From IMG/VR virus record IMGVR_UViG_3300025012_000212, positions 1 to 35,477 of that record: DNA of 35,477 nt; one strand, written 5' to 3'. This DNA is from a virus. Under the pieces are notes generated by a model that was given only the letters and a program-made list of their open reading frames with translations, was not told where the DNA came from and did not search any database. The translations under genes and the position numbers were made by a program. This document shows positions 1 to 7,411 of this stretch, piece by piece. The first letter of the stretch is position 1, and each line of letters starts with the position of its first letter.

Positions 1-1137
1 TTTTTAGTAACTGGAACTCAATTTTATAAATCAAATGATGGTGATAGGTTTGTTTTTCAAATTTATAAAAATTGGGGTGGTTTAAGTATTGATATTTTTA
101 CTTCTAATAAAAATATTGAATTAAATAAATCGTTTGTCAGAGATGCTATAAAATGGGTTGATGAGAATAATTATCTTAAAGGTGAAAAATTTTCTATTGG
201 TGGAGAATTTCTTGAGGTTAAGGAAATAGGATGGGATGATGTCATTTTCCCAAATGATGAAGCAAAGGATAAAATTAAGAAGAATATTGAAAAATTATCT
301 ACAAAGTCTCCTAGTCGTGGAATGATGTTTATTGGTTCCCCAGGTACGGGCAAAACATTAACTGGGAAGATTTTGATGAATAAAGCAGATACGACTTTTA
401 TCTGGGCTTCATCTAAAGATTTTGGCTGGGGAGCTGCTAGTGCTTTAGGCATTGGCTTTGAAATGGCTAGAACTCTTGCGCCTAGTGTTTTCTTTTTAGA
501 AGATATTGATACATGGCTTAGTGGCTATACTGTTGATTTGTTAAAAACTGAAATGGATGGGATAAGGGAAAATAAAGGTGTTCTAACTATTTTAACTTCA
601 AATTTCCCAGAAGATATTCCAGACGCATTGATTGATAGGCCTGGTAGGTTTCATCATATTATAAATTTTTCACTTCCAGATGAAGATAACAGAATAAAAC
701 TATTAAAGTTTTTTATAAAAGATGCCGATAAGGATATTATAACTGAGTTTGCTAAATTAACAGATGGATATTCTGGCGCTCATTTAAAAGAATTAGTAGA
801 ATTTGCTAAAATGATTGCTGAAGATGATGGAATTAGTATTGAAGAAGCTCTAATTCAGTCTTTAGAACAAATGAAAGAGCAAAGATGCTTAATTCAAGAT
901 TTAAAGAACGTAGATAAGAAAAAAGATATTGGCAATAATATAGAGACAAAAAGCATTGATTTTATAGAAATAGAAATCCCGGTTAAAAAATCAGAAGTCG
1001 AATTTGACTTTGATGCTATTCAAATAAAAGATATATTTGTTGATAAAGTTAAAAAGACATTTGATGAGATCGATCTTTCTGATTTAGTGGAAGATAGAAT
1101 TAAAAAAGCTAAGGGTATAATTGAATTTGAGGATTAA
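1..1137 (+). CDS. AAA+ ATPase, 5' end outside window
   Basis: The frame is open from base 1, so the start lies left of the window; 378 residues are visible. Seen, numbering from the window edge: Walker A GSPGTGKT at residues 112-119, Walker B VFFLEDID at 163-170, sensor-1 ILTSN at 197-201 and an arginine-finger-like RPGRF at 213-217. This arrangement resembles the classic AAA clade (BCS1/p97-like), whose members are ring ATPases that remodel or unfold proteins. The last ~75 residues are charged and unrecognised. It ends about 70 bases before the major capsid gene, where siphoviruses usually carry a prohead protease or scaffold, so a role in capsid assembly or maturation is inferred. After the stop the same frame stays open for 13 more codons (to 1179), probably by chance. 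AAA identity is firm; the role is not. Confidence 0.85.
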   Translation, partial: FLVTGTQFYKSNDGDRFVFQIYKNWGGLSIDIFTSNKNIELNKSFVRDAIKWVDENNYLKGEKFSIGGEFLEVKEIGWDDVIFPNDEAKDKIKKNIEKLSTKSPSRGMMFIGSPGTGKTLTGKILMNKADTTFIWASSKDFGWGAASALGIGFEMARTLAPSVFFLEDIDTWLSGYTVDLLKTEMDGIRENKGVLTILTSNFPEDIPDALIDRPGRFHHIINFSLPDEDNRIKLLKFFIKDADKDIITEFAKLTDGYSGAHLKELVEFAKMIAEDDGISIEEALIQSLEQMKEQRCLIQDLKNVDKKKDIGNNIETKSIDFIEIEIPVKKSEVEFDFDAIQIKDIFVDKVKKTFDEIDLSDLVEDRIKKAKGIIEFED

Positions 1138-1210
1138 ATTGCTAGAGATATCATACAAGAGATATTAGGCGATTATTAAACATAAAATAAAATTTGGAGG
1201 ATAAAATAAA

Positions 1211-2491
1211 ATGGCTGAAGAAACTAAAAGTAAGATGACTATTGATGAACTTAATGAAGTTATCAGCAAGGGTGCTGCTTCCGTAGTTGAAGGCGCTGTT
1301 CTTAAGTTTAAAGAATCGCTTGCTCTTGAAATTGATGCAAAAATTAAAGCCGCAGTAGAGCCGATTGAAAAACGTATTGTGGTTGGTCAGAGTGAAGCAG
1401 AAAAAGATAAGAAGGCTGGGTTTAAAACACTTGCCCACTTTGCAACTGATGTTGCTAAAGCTGCTCAGTCTGGATATCGTAAACTCTCTCCAGAACTTTC
1501 TAAATGGGAAGATAATTGTGCAACCATTAAAGCTGCTGGTTCTCCTTCTCAGAATGTTGGTGACGGCGAAGCCGGTGGTTATCTGGTTCCTGAAGAATTT
1601 CGGCAAAACCTTCTTGTTGCGGCTAAAGAACAGAATGAGTTGATGGGTCGGTGTACTCAAATTCCTATGCAGTCAAATTCTGTAAAAATTCCTTATGTCA
1701 ATGGTTTCGATAAATCTGGGAACTTGGTATATGGTAACGTTGCTTGGCAATGGACTGAAGAGGAAGGGTCTCTTACTGAAAAGAATATCAAGTTTGGTTA
1801 TATTAATCTAAATCTTCATAAAGTAACAGCTCTTGCCTATGCTAGTGATGAAATTCTTCGCTTTTCTCCTATGAGTATGGAGAATATATTGCGTGAAGGG
1901 TTTACTGATGGTTTTAATTATGAAATGAACAGGGTTATCCTTAAAGGTACTGGCGCTGGCCAGCCACAGGGGTTACTCTCTGCCCCTTGTCTTGTCTCTA
2001 TCACTGCTGAGACTGGTCAACCAGCTACGACCATTGTTTGGGAAAATGTTATTAAAATGTATGCGCGTTGCATTAATCCATCTAATGCTGTTTGGATTGC
2101 CAACCCCAATACTCTTCCTCAGCTTGCAAGCATGTCTCTAACTGTAGGCACCGCTGGTGTCCCTGTATTTATGCCAGCGGGTGGGGCTAGTGGGAAACCG
2201 TATAATACGTTGTTTGGGCTCCCTGTTGTTTTTAGCCACCATGCAAAAGCTTTAGGCACTGCTGGCGATTTGATTCTTGCTGACATGAAACAGTATCTAC
2301 TCGGTATGCTTAGTGGTGATGGTGGTATTGGTTTTGACACTTCTATGCACCTAAAATTCGACGTTGATCAGATGGCATATCGGTGGCGCTTTTACGTTGC
2401 TGGTCAAAGCTGGATGCCGCAGGCATTGGTGCCTCCAGAGGCCAGTTCTGACACAATTTCTCCGTTTATTGTAATTACTTCAAGAAGTTAA
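1211..2491 (+). CDS. HK97-family major capsid protein
   Basis: This 426-residue protein forms the icosahedral shell. Residues 1-100 are charged and helical, as expected for the N-terminal delta/scaffold domain that is cleaved or internalised in HK97-type capsids. The rest has the family layout: a GGYLVPEEF entry motif near residue 124, a central stretch with EILRFSP and GTGAGQPQGLL, and a C-terminal half rich in beta strands. Length is typical of the family (about 390-430). The start is set by GGAGG at 1197-1201, ten bases before the ATG. Codon use is less AT-biased than in neighbours, as often seen in highly expressed phage genes. A structured intergenic element follows immediately. Confidence 0.93.
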   Translation: MAEETKSKMTIDELNEVISKGAASVVEGAVLKFKESLALEIDAKIKAAVEPIEKRIVVGQSEAEKDKKAGFKTLAHFATDVAKAAQSGYRKLSPELSKWEDNCATIKAAGSPSQNVGDGEAGGYLVPEEFRQNLLVAAKEQNELMGRCTQIPMQSNSVKIPYVNGFDKSGNLVYGNVAWQWTEEEGSLTEKNIKFGYINLNLHKVTALAYASDEILRFSPMSMENILREGFTDGFNYEMNRVILKGTGAGQPQGLLSAPCLVSITAETGQPATTIVWENVIKMYARCINPSNAVWIANPNTLPQLASMSLTVGTAGVPVFMPAGGASGKPYNTLFGLPVVFSHHAKALGTAGDLILADMKQYLLGMLSGDGGIGFDTSMHLKFDVDQMAYRWRFYVAGQSWMPQALVPPEASSDTISPFIVITSRS

Positions 2492-2500
2492 TAATATTAG

Positions 2501-2566
2501 TGTGGATAGGCTTTGGTTTTAAACTAAAGTTGATAAGCTAAGAAATCTCCCGTCTTAGCTTCCACA
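2501..2566 (+). ncRNA. putative three-way-junction RNA element (copy A)
   Basis: This intergenic element starts 10 bases after the capsid stop. P1 is TGTGGA (2501-2506) paired with TCCACA (2561-2566). P2 spans 2509-2531, with stem CTTTGGTT/AACTAAAG plus two G-U pairs at its base. P3 is AAGCTAAGA (2535-2543) with TCTTAGCTT (2553-2561), nine perfect pairs; base 2561 is shared with P1. The joining bases are TA between P1 and P2, GAT between P2 and P3, and none between P3 and P1. Elements at 3771-3831 and 13292-13362 share this plan with different stems. It has no terminal U-tract, so a simple terminator is unlikely. It ends 56 bases before the next start codon. Confidence 0.5.
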
Positions 2567-2622
2567 TTTTATTAATATCGTAGGGGGTATAATTTTATAA
2601 TATAAATATGGAGGTATAAATT

Positions 2623-3108
2623 ATGGGTGGAAGACTTTTTCAGAATGTTCATGTTGTAAACGCCATGCCTAGTGCTAGTCAAGCAGCTTATGAGGATTTG
2701 TTTAATGGTAGTCCTAATACGGATATTGTTAATCTTGGCAAATACGAACAGTGTCTTTGGGTAATTCAAAAAGCGGCTGGTTCTACTGGTGTTGCACGTA
2801 TCAGTGTTGAAAGTTGTGATGATGTTACGCCTTCAACTGCGACAACTGTAGCATTTAATTATTGGACTTGTACTAGTGGTGATACTTGGTCTGATATGCA
2901 GACAGCTACTGCGTATGGGTTCACAACTACTGCTGGTAGCGACCAAATTTATGCGATTGAGATCGATAGTTCTAGACTTTCTGGTACTGATAAATATGCA
3001 AGGCTCGCCACTGATGAAACTACTGATGACCCAGTAGATGGGACAATTGTATGTATTCTTGGTGGTGGTAAGATTATCCAAGAAGTAAAACCAACAGCCA
3101 TTGTTTAA
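2623..3108 (+). CDS. putative capsid-associated/decoration protein
   Basis: This 161-residue protein has no signal peptide, is rich in Thr, Ser, Asp and beta-prone segments, and lies directly after the major capsid gene. That position and composition fit a head decoration or minor head protein, but I do not recognise a named family. The start ATG has GGAGG at 2610-2614, eight bases upstream, and an AT-rich leader with TATAAT-like words (2588-2604) precedes it. A strong hairpin follows the stop. Confidence 0.6.
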   Translation: MGGRLFQNVHVVNAMPSASQAAYEDLFNGSPNTDIVNLGKYEQCLWVIQKAAGSTGVARISVESCDDVTPSTATTVAFNYWTCTSGDTWSDMQTATAYGFTTTAGSDQIYAIEIDSSRLSGTDKYARLATDETTDDPVDGTIVCILGGGKIIQEVKPTAIV

Positions 3109-3121
3109 TTTATTGATTTAA

Positions 3122-3153
3122 ACAAAGCTTGAGATATTTCACTCAAGCTTTGT
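3122..3153 (+). terminator. strong intergenic hairpin, possible terminator
   Basis: ACAAAGCTTGAG (3122-3133) pairs perfectly with CTCAAGCTTTGT (3142-3153) around an eight-base loop. The following bases are CTTTAAA, a weak U-tract, so it may be a partial terminator or an mRNA-stabilising 3' end for the capsid and decoration transcripts. It lies between stop 3108 and start 3172. Confidence 0.6.
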
Positions 3154-3171
3154 CTTTAAAGCAGGGAGAAA

Positions 3172-3393
3172 ATGAATAAATTAGAATATGTAAAAGTAGA
3201 ATTCATTGGGGAGTGGATGGGGAATAAAGCCCCAATGAAAATGACTATATTAAAACAGAAAGCATTGGATTTGGAAAGTAAAGGTATCGTTGTTATTCTC
3301 GATTCTAAAATAGAGAATAAGTCGTTAGACTTTCCGATAAAAGATAAGATGGTAAAAGACCCAAAAGTTAAGAAAGGCAAGAATAAGAAGTAG
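3172..3393 (+). CDS. small basic protein in head module
   Basis: This 73-residue protein is unrecognised. The first half has alternating hydrophobic residues and a short EWMGNKAPM segment; the last ~20 residues are lysine-rich and probably disordered. The start has AGGGAG at 3163-3168 three bases before the ATG. It sits between two capsid-associated genes, so a small structural or head-tail role is possible but not shown. Confidence 0.6.
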   Translation: MNKLEYVKVEFIGEWMGNKAPMKMTILKQKALDLESKGIVVILDSKIENKSLDFPIKDKMVKDPKVKKGKNKK

Positions 3394-3444
3394 AATGCGG
3401 AACCACCGCTGATAAACATTTGTATGGATTAGGAGGATATAATT

Positions 3445-3762
3445 ATGCCCGTTACTTTAGTTAAATCAGAATGGTCAAGTGGAAGCCTAATTTTTAAGAA
3501 AGTAGGTACTGGTGCAACAACTGGTATTGTTTTAGGGGAAGACGCTACTGGTTTGGATTTTAAATGTTATGGCGATACTACTGGCAAATACATGCTTTGG
3601 GATCAGTCCGCTGATAAACTGATCGTGGTGGGTTCAGCCGATATGGGGACAAGTTTAAATGTAGCAGCCTATACAGTCGGTTCAACTGCTGGTGCTGATT
3701 TTGCCAGTGGTGCCGTAACAAATCTCCATGTAATCAAAGGATTAGTGGTTTACGCAAGTTAG
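3445..3762 (+). CDS. putative head fibre/decoration-like structural protein
   Basis: This 105-residue protein contains a segment around residues 30-68 (GLDFKCYGD, GKYMLWDQ, DKLIVVG) of a kind that recurs in phage structural proteins, with a Gly/Ala/Thr-rich remainder. The start is well set: AGGAGG at 3431-3436, eight bases before the ATG. It is the last head gene before an inserted block (endonuclease, glycosyltransferase, FN3 protein) and is followed by structured element B. Assignment as a decoration protein is by position and composition. Confidence 0.6.
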   Translation: MPVTLVKSEWSSGSLIFKKVGTGATTGIVLGEDATGLDFKCYGDTTGKYMLWDQSADKLIVVGSADMGTSLNVAAYTVGSTAGADFASGAVTNLHVIKGLVVYAS

Positions 3763-3770
3763 AATATAGT

Positions 3771-3831
3771 TATATTGAGGGATAGGGAGCGCACCCGACA
3801 AGAGATTTAATCCACCTCTTCTCTCAATATA
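3771..3831 (+). ncRNA. putative three-way-junction RNA element (copy B)
   Basis: P1 is an 11-pair stem: 3771-3781 (TATATTGAGGG) with 3821-3831, including one G-U. P2 is GGG (3785-3787) with CCC (3794-3796). P3 is AAGAG (3800-3804) with CTCTT (3816-3820). The joining bases are ATA between P1 and P2, GAC between P2 and P3, none between P3 and P1: the same plan as copy A. It begins eight bases after stop 3762 and ends 25 bases before the endonuclease start codon. No U-tract follows. Confidence 0.5.
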
Positions 3832-3856
3832 TTATGGATTGTATAGGAGGAATACT

Positions 3857-4585
3857 ATGAGTAATAATGTAAAAGAATATGTTTTGGGATGCGTTTATGG
3901 AAGATGGGTTGTAATTTATGCTGATTTGCCATATAGTCAGAGGCAAGGTAGGCTAGTCGTTGTAAAATGTTTATGTGATAAAGAGACAATTAAATTAGTT
4001 AATTTACAAGTTTTGAGGAGTGGGAAATCACAATCTTGCGGCTGTCTTAAAATAGAGAAATTAGTAGAGAGATCCACAATTCATGGGATGGGTGGAAGAA
4101 AATCAAGGAATAAAATTTATTCACTTTGGAAACATATCAATAGTAGATGTTCAAATGTGAATAATGGATCGTATGACAGTTATGGTGGGCGTGGAATTTA
4201 TGTATGTAGTGAATGGGTGTTTGAATTCCCCGTGTTTAATGATTGGTGTTTAAATAATGGATGGGAAGAAGGTCTTCAATTAGATCGAATCGATAATGAT
4301 GGTCCTTATGCTCCTTGGAATTGTAGATTTATAACTATAAGAGAGAATGGATTTAATAAAAGATTATTACAGTCGAATAACACTTCTGGATATTGTGGGG
4401 TGTCTTATAAACCGGAGAGAAAATCTTTTTCTGCAATTGTAAGAAATGATGGGAAGACAGTATTTAACAAAACAACATTTAAAACTGCTAAAGATGCAGC
4501 ATTAGCAAGAGATAAATTTATTATAAGAGAAGGATTGCCTCATAAATTAAACTTCCCGGAACTAGCAATTAGCTGGTGTTTGTAA
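3857..4585 (+). CDS. HNH-type homing endonuclease with C-terminal AP2 DNA-binding domain
   Basis: This 242-residue protein has three visible parts. Residues ~10-65 form a cysteine-bearing module ending in the SCGC motif. A central nuclease region (about 85-160) has YGGRGIYVCSEW, LDRIDNDGPYAPWNCRF and EN..NKR, typical of phage free-standing HNH-family endonucleases. Residues ~175-235 read as an AP2 domain (SGYCGV, FNKTTFKTAKDAALARD). Such enzymes cut phage DNA at the homing site and spread their own gene. ATG 3857 is chosen over the in-frame TTG 3839 because AGGAGG (3845-3850) is correctly spaced only for the ATG. The gene overlaps the next start in TAATG and lies directly after element B, in a cluster of genes foreign to a head operon. 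Confidence 0.85.
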   Translation: MSNNVKEYVLGCVYGRWVVIYADLPYSQRQGRLVVVKCLCDKETIKLVNLQVLRSGKSQSCGCLKIEKLVERSTIHGMGGRKSRNKIYSLWKHINSRCSNVNNGSYDSYGGRGIYVCSEWVFEFPVFNDWCLNNGWEEGLQLDRIDNDGPYAPWNCRFITIRENGFNKRLLQSNNTSGYCGVSYKPERKSFSAIVRNDGKTVFNKTTFKTAKDAALARDKFIIREGLPHKLNFPELAISWCL

Positions 4586-5196
4586 TGGGTAATATTAACA
4601 TCGCCATTGGTCTTCCTTGCAACTGGGATTTTTTATCGACCAAATTTTTTGAATCATGGATAGAGTTGAAGAAACCCCAACATAGTGTAATAATTGGGAA
4701 TAGGGGAAGAGTAGACGATCAACGAAATTCAATAATTCATGCCGTTCTTAAAGATGGGACATTTAGCCATATATTGTTCCTTGATACAGATCATAGACAT
4801 CATTCCGATACCATCCTTAAATTATTGTCACATGATAAAGATATTGTATCTGGTTTATCTTTTAGGCGTTCTTATCCATATGACCCAATTATATTCGAAC
4901 AAGATGGTGATAAATTCAAGAATATAATACAATGGAATAAAAATGAATTAATTGAAGTAGATGCTATTGGAGCTGCTTCATTATTGGTTGATGTCAGTGT
5001 TTTTAAAGAAATTAATTATCCTTGGTTCGAAATGAATTATAGGTTTGGCGACGGTGTTGTAAGTGAAGATTTTGCATTTTGTTTAAAGGCTAAACAGGCT
5101 GGATATAAAATATATTGTGATACCGGTTGTGATAACAAACATTTAGGTACAATTGAAATAGATCAAACATATTGGGAGAGATTTAATCCAAGGTGA
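4585..5196 (+). CDS. GT-A-like glycosyltransferase, paralogue 1 of 3
   Basis: This 203-residue protein has a GT-A-like plan: an N-terminal IAIGLPC strand, a D67-T-D69 metal/nucleotide-sugar motif in FLDTDH, SG at 89-90, an E161-D162 pair before FCLKAKQAGYKIYCDT, and H186 in NKHLGT. Genes at 8350 and 12213 share the same block order, so these are paralogues. It would transfer a sugar in the cytoplasm, most likely to a virion protein given its place among structural genes; that target is inferred. The start ATG overlaps the endonuclease stop (TAATG), with GTG 4576 as an alternative; no good ribosome site is seen, so translation is probably coupled. Confidence 0.8.
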   Translation: MGNINIAIGLPCNWDFLSTKFFESWIELKKPQHSVIIGNRGRVDDQRNSIIHAVLKDGTFSHILFLDTDHRHHSDTILKLLSHDKDIVSGLSFRRSYPYDPIIFEQDGDKFKNIIQWNKNELIEVDAIGAASLLVDVSVFKEINYPWFEMNYRFGDGVVSEDFAFCLKAKQAGYKIYCDTGCDNKHLGTIEIDQTYWERFNPR

Positions 5197-5201
5197 AAAT
5201 T

Positions 5202-5585
5202 ATGTTAAAGAAAATTTGTTTTGCGACTATTTTTGTTTTATTCTTATCCAGTTATGCTTTTGCTGCCGAGGCAAGGTTCTCTTGGTCTCCAAATGCAGAG
5301 ACCAGCCTTGCCGGGTATAAGATCTACTATGGCACAGCGTCAAAAAAATACACTTTAGATGTTGACCAGAAAATGGGCACAATGGTGGATGGTCATGTTG
5401 AGGGCTCAGTAGGGGATCTTGTTGTTGGAACAACCTATTATTTCGCCGCCACAGCTTATGATGTCTATGGTTACGAAAGTGATTATTCAACTGAGGTAAA
5501 ATGGGTGGCTCATGACCGTATCATTAAGCCAATCAATTTCTACGTTAACCCTGAAAAGAAAGTCACGATTTCAGTTTCGCCATAA
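5202..5585 (+). CDS. secreted single-domain fibronectin type III protein
   Basis: This 127-residue protein has a Sec signal peptide (lysines at 3-4, hydrophobic core FATIFVLFLSSYAFA, cleavage near AFA-AE) followed by one FN3 domain: FSWSPN, LAGYKIYYG, TTYYFAATAYD, ESDYSTEV. The ~25-residue tail after the domain is unassigned. FN3 modules are common in phage virion proteins, but a free one with a signal peptide is unusual; it would be exported and might act at the cell surface. ATG 5202 is preferred over GTG 5193 because AAGGTG (5190-5195) fits it. Base use is visibly less AT-rich than in neighbouring genes, which suggests recent acquisition, possibly from a bacterial host. Confidence 0.75.
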   Translation: MLKKICFATIFVLFLSSYAFAAEARFSWSPNAETSLAGYKIYYGTASKKYTLDVDQKMGTMVDGHVEGSVGDLVVGTTYYFAATAYDVYGYESDYSTEVKWVAHDRIIKPINFYVNPEKKVTISVSP

Positions 5586-5606
5586 CTTTAGACGGGAGAG
5601 ATTTAA

Positions 5607-5921
5607 ATGTTGATTAAGTTGAGTGTTTTTGATAGGATCTTGCTTTTAAATTTATTGCCTCAAGAAGTGGACATGACTATTTATGGTATGTATCAAGATT
5701 GTCTAAGATATTTGTCTTTTACTGAAGATGAGCATGACTTGTACTCAATAACCCATCAAGAAGATGGAGAAGTTAAATGGACTAATGATTCTGAAAAAGA
5801 ATTTTATATTCCTAAAAATGTTTTAAATATAATTAAAGGCAGATTAAAAGTTTGTAAAGAAAAAGATTTTTTGACTGAAGAGCACATGAGTCTTTATAAT
5901 AAATTTGTAGATCAAGAATAA
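5607..5921 (+). CDS. small conserved-type phage protein, function unknown
   Basis: This 104-residue protein begins LIKLSVFDRILLLNLLPQE and has an acidic SFTEDEHDLY segment, a pattern I associate with small phage proteins near head-tail genes; no function is known to me. GGGAGAG at 5594-5600 sets the start. It lies just upstream of the connector gene, after the inserted glycosyltransferase/FN3 block. Confidence 0.6.
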   Translation: MLIKLSVFDRILLLNLLPQEVDMTIYGMYQDCLRYLSFTEDEHDLYSITHQEDGEVKWTNDSEKEFYIPKNVLNIIKGRLKVCKEKDFLTEEHMSLYNKFVDQE

Positions 5922-5933
5922 TTAGGTAAAATT

Positions 5934-7091
5934 ATGGCCATTGTAAGTTTAGATGATTGTCTTACATTTTTAGATATTGATAAAGGATATTTTACAATAA
6001 CTAAAGCGAATAACACTCTTAATCTTACTAGTTCTAGTGGTGGTCCAGTAAATATAGATTTGAGTGATGGTACATATGATGGATCTGGGCTAGCCTCTCA
6101 TCTTCAGACTCAAATGAACGCAAACACTACTTTGACCGGCACAGGTGTAATAACATTTGCTGTATCATATTCTTCTACAACAAGACTTTTTACTATAAAT
6201 GCTGGAACGGGCAAGACAATTGCTTATACTCATACAAGTTCTGACGCCGGACTTACACTTGGACTTGATAGCAATAAAAGTGCGGCTCAAACTATAGTCT
6301 CAGATATTGAAGCCGGAGATCCAACTCTGATAGTTGATATAATCAGAGAAGATGTTGAAGGACTTGTTTCTGATTATTGTAGACGCGTATTTGAAGAAAC
6401 AAGTTATAGATTGGAAAGGTACGATAGTAGCGGCGGTTCTATAATTAATTTAAACAATTATCCCATAACAGCAGTAGATAGAGTTGCGGTATGGATAATT
6501 GGAGTAATGAAAGTCAGAAACACTAACTCAACATCAACAGCAACTGTCTCTGTTACTACAACTGGGTTAAGACTTGTTTTAGATGGTACTGCCGATACTT
6601 CTGTTACATTTGCCTCTAATACTACTGTAACGGCTGTTGTAGCCGCGATTAACGCCTTAGGCAATGGATGGGAAGCAGAAATTCTTTCGTCTGTCTACGG
6701 TAGCGTTAAGTCCACAGAATTGATTCCTGTGTATGGGCTAAATGTGATAGACAGTAATTGGGTTGATTTATATAAAACAGACGATCATGAAGATAGTTTT
6801 TATGTTGATTTAGATAAAGCTCAAATTCGGAAATTTGGTGGATGGCCAGAAGGTTTTAGAAATATCTATGTTGATTATACTGCTGGGTATTCTGCTGACA
6901 ATATGCCGAAAAATTTGCAACTGGCGGTAAAAATATTGGTGAAGTATTTTTACAATAGAAGGAATGAAGATGGGTTTGGCCTAACTCAATATAGGGTTGG
7001 TAATAATTCTGTTTTATCTGTTTTTGAAGCTGGAGATTTTCCAAAAGAAGCTAAAATGATTCTTGAAAGATATAAAAAACGCAAGGTATAG
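5934..7091 (+). CDS. head-tail connector (HK97 gp6-like) with two inserted modules
   Basis: This 385-residue protein carries the adaptor that joins portal to head closure. The connector signature is split: an N-terminal SLDDCLTFLDI, helices around residues 130-165 (IEAGDPTLIVDIIREDVEG, YCRR), and a C-terminal part with VDYTAGY, LQLAVKILVKYFYNRRNE and a final basic helix. Usual adaptors are about 100-200 residues. The extra length comes from two Thr/Ser/Gly-rich beta modules: residues ~16-120 (FTITKANNTLNL, GTYDGSGLASHLQTQMN, SSTTRLFTINAG) and ~188-272 (VRNTNSTSTATVSV, TVTAVVAAINALGNGWEAEI). Gene order, followed by head closure, neck and terminator, supports the call. Confidence 0.75.
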   Translation: MAIVSLDDCLTFLDIDKGYFTITKANNTLNLTSSSGGPVNIDLSDGTYDGSGLASHLQTQMNANTTLTGTGVITFAVSYSSTTRLFTINAGTGKTIAYTHTSSDAGLTLGLDSNKSAAQTIVSDIEAGDPTLIVDIIREDVEGLVSDYCRRVFEETSYRLERYDSSGGSIINLNNYPITAVDRVAVWIIGVMKVRNTNSTSTATVSVTTTGLRLVLDGTADTSVTFASNTTVTAVVAAINALGNGWEAEILSSVYGSVKSTELIPVYGLNVIDSNWVDLYKTDDHEDSFYVDLDKAQIRKFGGWPEGFRNIYVDYTAGYSADNMPKNLQLAVKILVKYFYNRRNEDGFGLTQYRVGNNSVLSVFEAGDFPKEAKMILERYKKRKV

Positions 7092-7093
7092 TA

Positions 7094-7411
7094 ATGGTTG
7101 GCCATAAAGTCAAATTAGAAATACATAGACAGACATCTGTTTCTGATGGAATGGGTGGTTACACAACGTCTTGGTATGGCATTAAGACTTTAAAAGGGAC
7201 TCTTATTGCTTTTAAAGCCAGGGAAAGATTTGTCAACGATTCGACAAAAACTATTTCTACGCATTATTTTAACTGTGATTTTCCAAAAGATATTGTTGTA
7301 ACAGAGAAAGATAGGGCATTTTGTGATGGTATATTATATCAAATAAATTTTGTAGATAATCTCGCCAATAAGAATATTACGCTATCATTAGAATTGAAGA
7401 AAGTAGAATGA
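7094..7411 (+). CDS. head closure / head-tail joining protein
   Basis: This 105-residue protein matches the SPP1 gp16-type head-closure family in length and layout: an N-terminal beta strand (KVKLEIHRQTSV), DGMGGYTTSW, a middle with KARERFVNDSTK, and a closing strand (ITLSLELKK). It would seal the packaged head and dock the tail. AAGG six to nine bases before the ATG serves as ribosome site, and its stop overlaps the next start (ATGA), as expected in a tight head-tail operon. Confidence 0.8.
   Translation: MVGHKVKLEIHRQTSVSDGMGGYTTSWYGIKTLKGTLIAFKARERFVNDSTKTISTHYFNCDFPKDIVVTEKDRAFCDGILYQINFVDNLANKNITLSLELKKVE

Noticed and set aside
1138-1179. Open frame continuing 13 codons after the AAA ATPase stop
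   Set aside because: Such a short run after TAA is expected by chance, and no readthrough context or conserved domain is visible.
1151-1660. Long antisense frame opposite the capsid gene
   Set aside because: It mirrors the capsid gene; no ribosome site or recognisable protein pattern. The capsid codon use creates it.
2501-2566. tRNA-like or hammerhead ribozyme reading of element A
   Set aside because: There is no seven-pair acceptor, T-loop or anticodon arm, and the hammerhead core (CUGAUGA, GAAA) is missing in all three copies.
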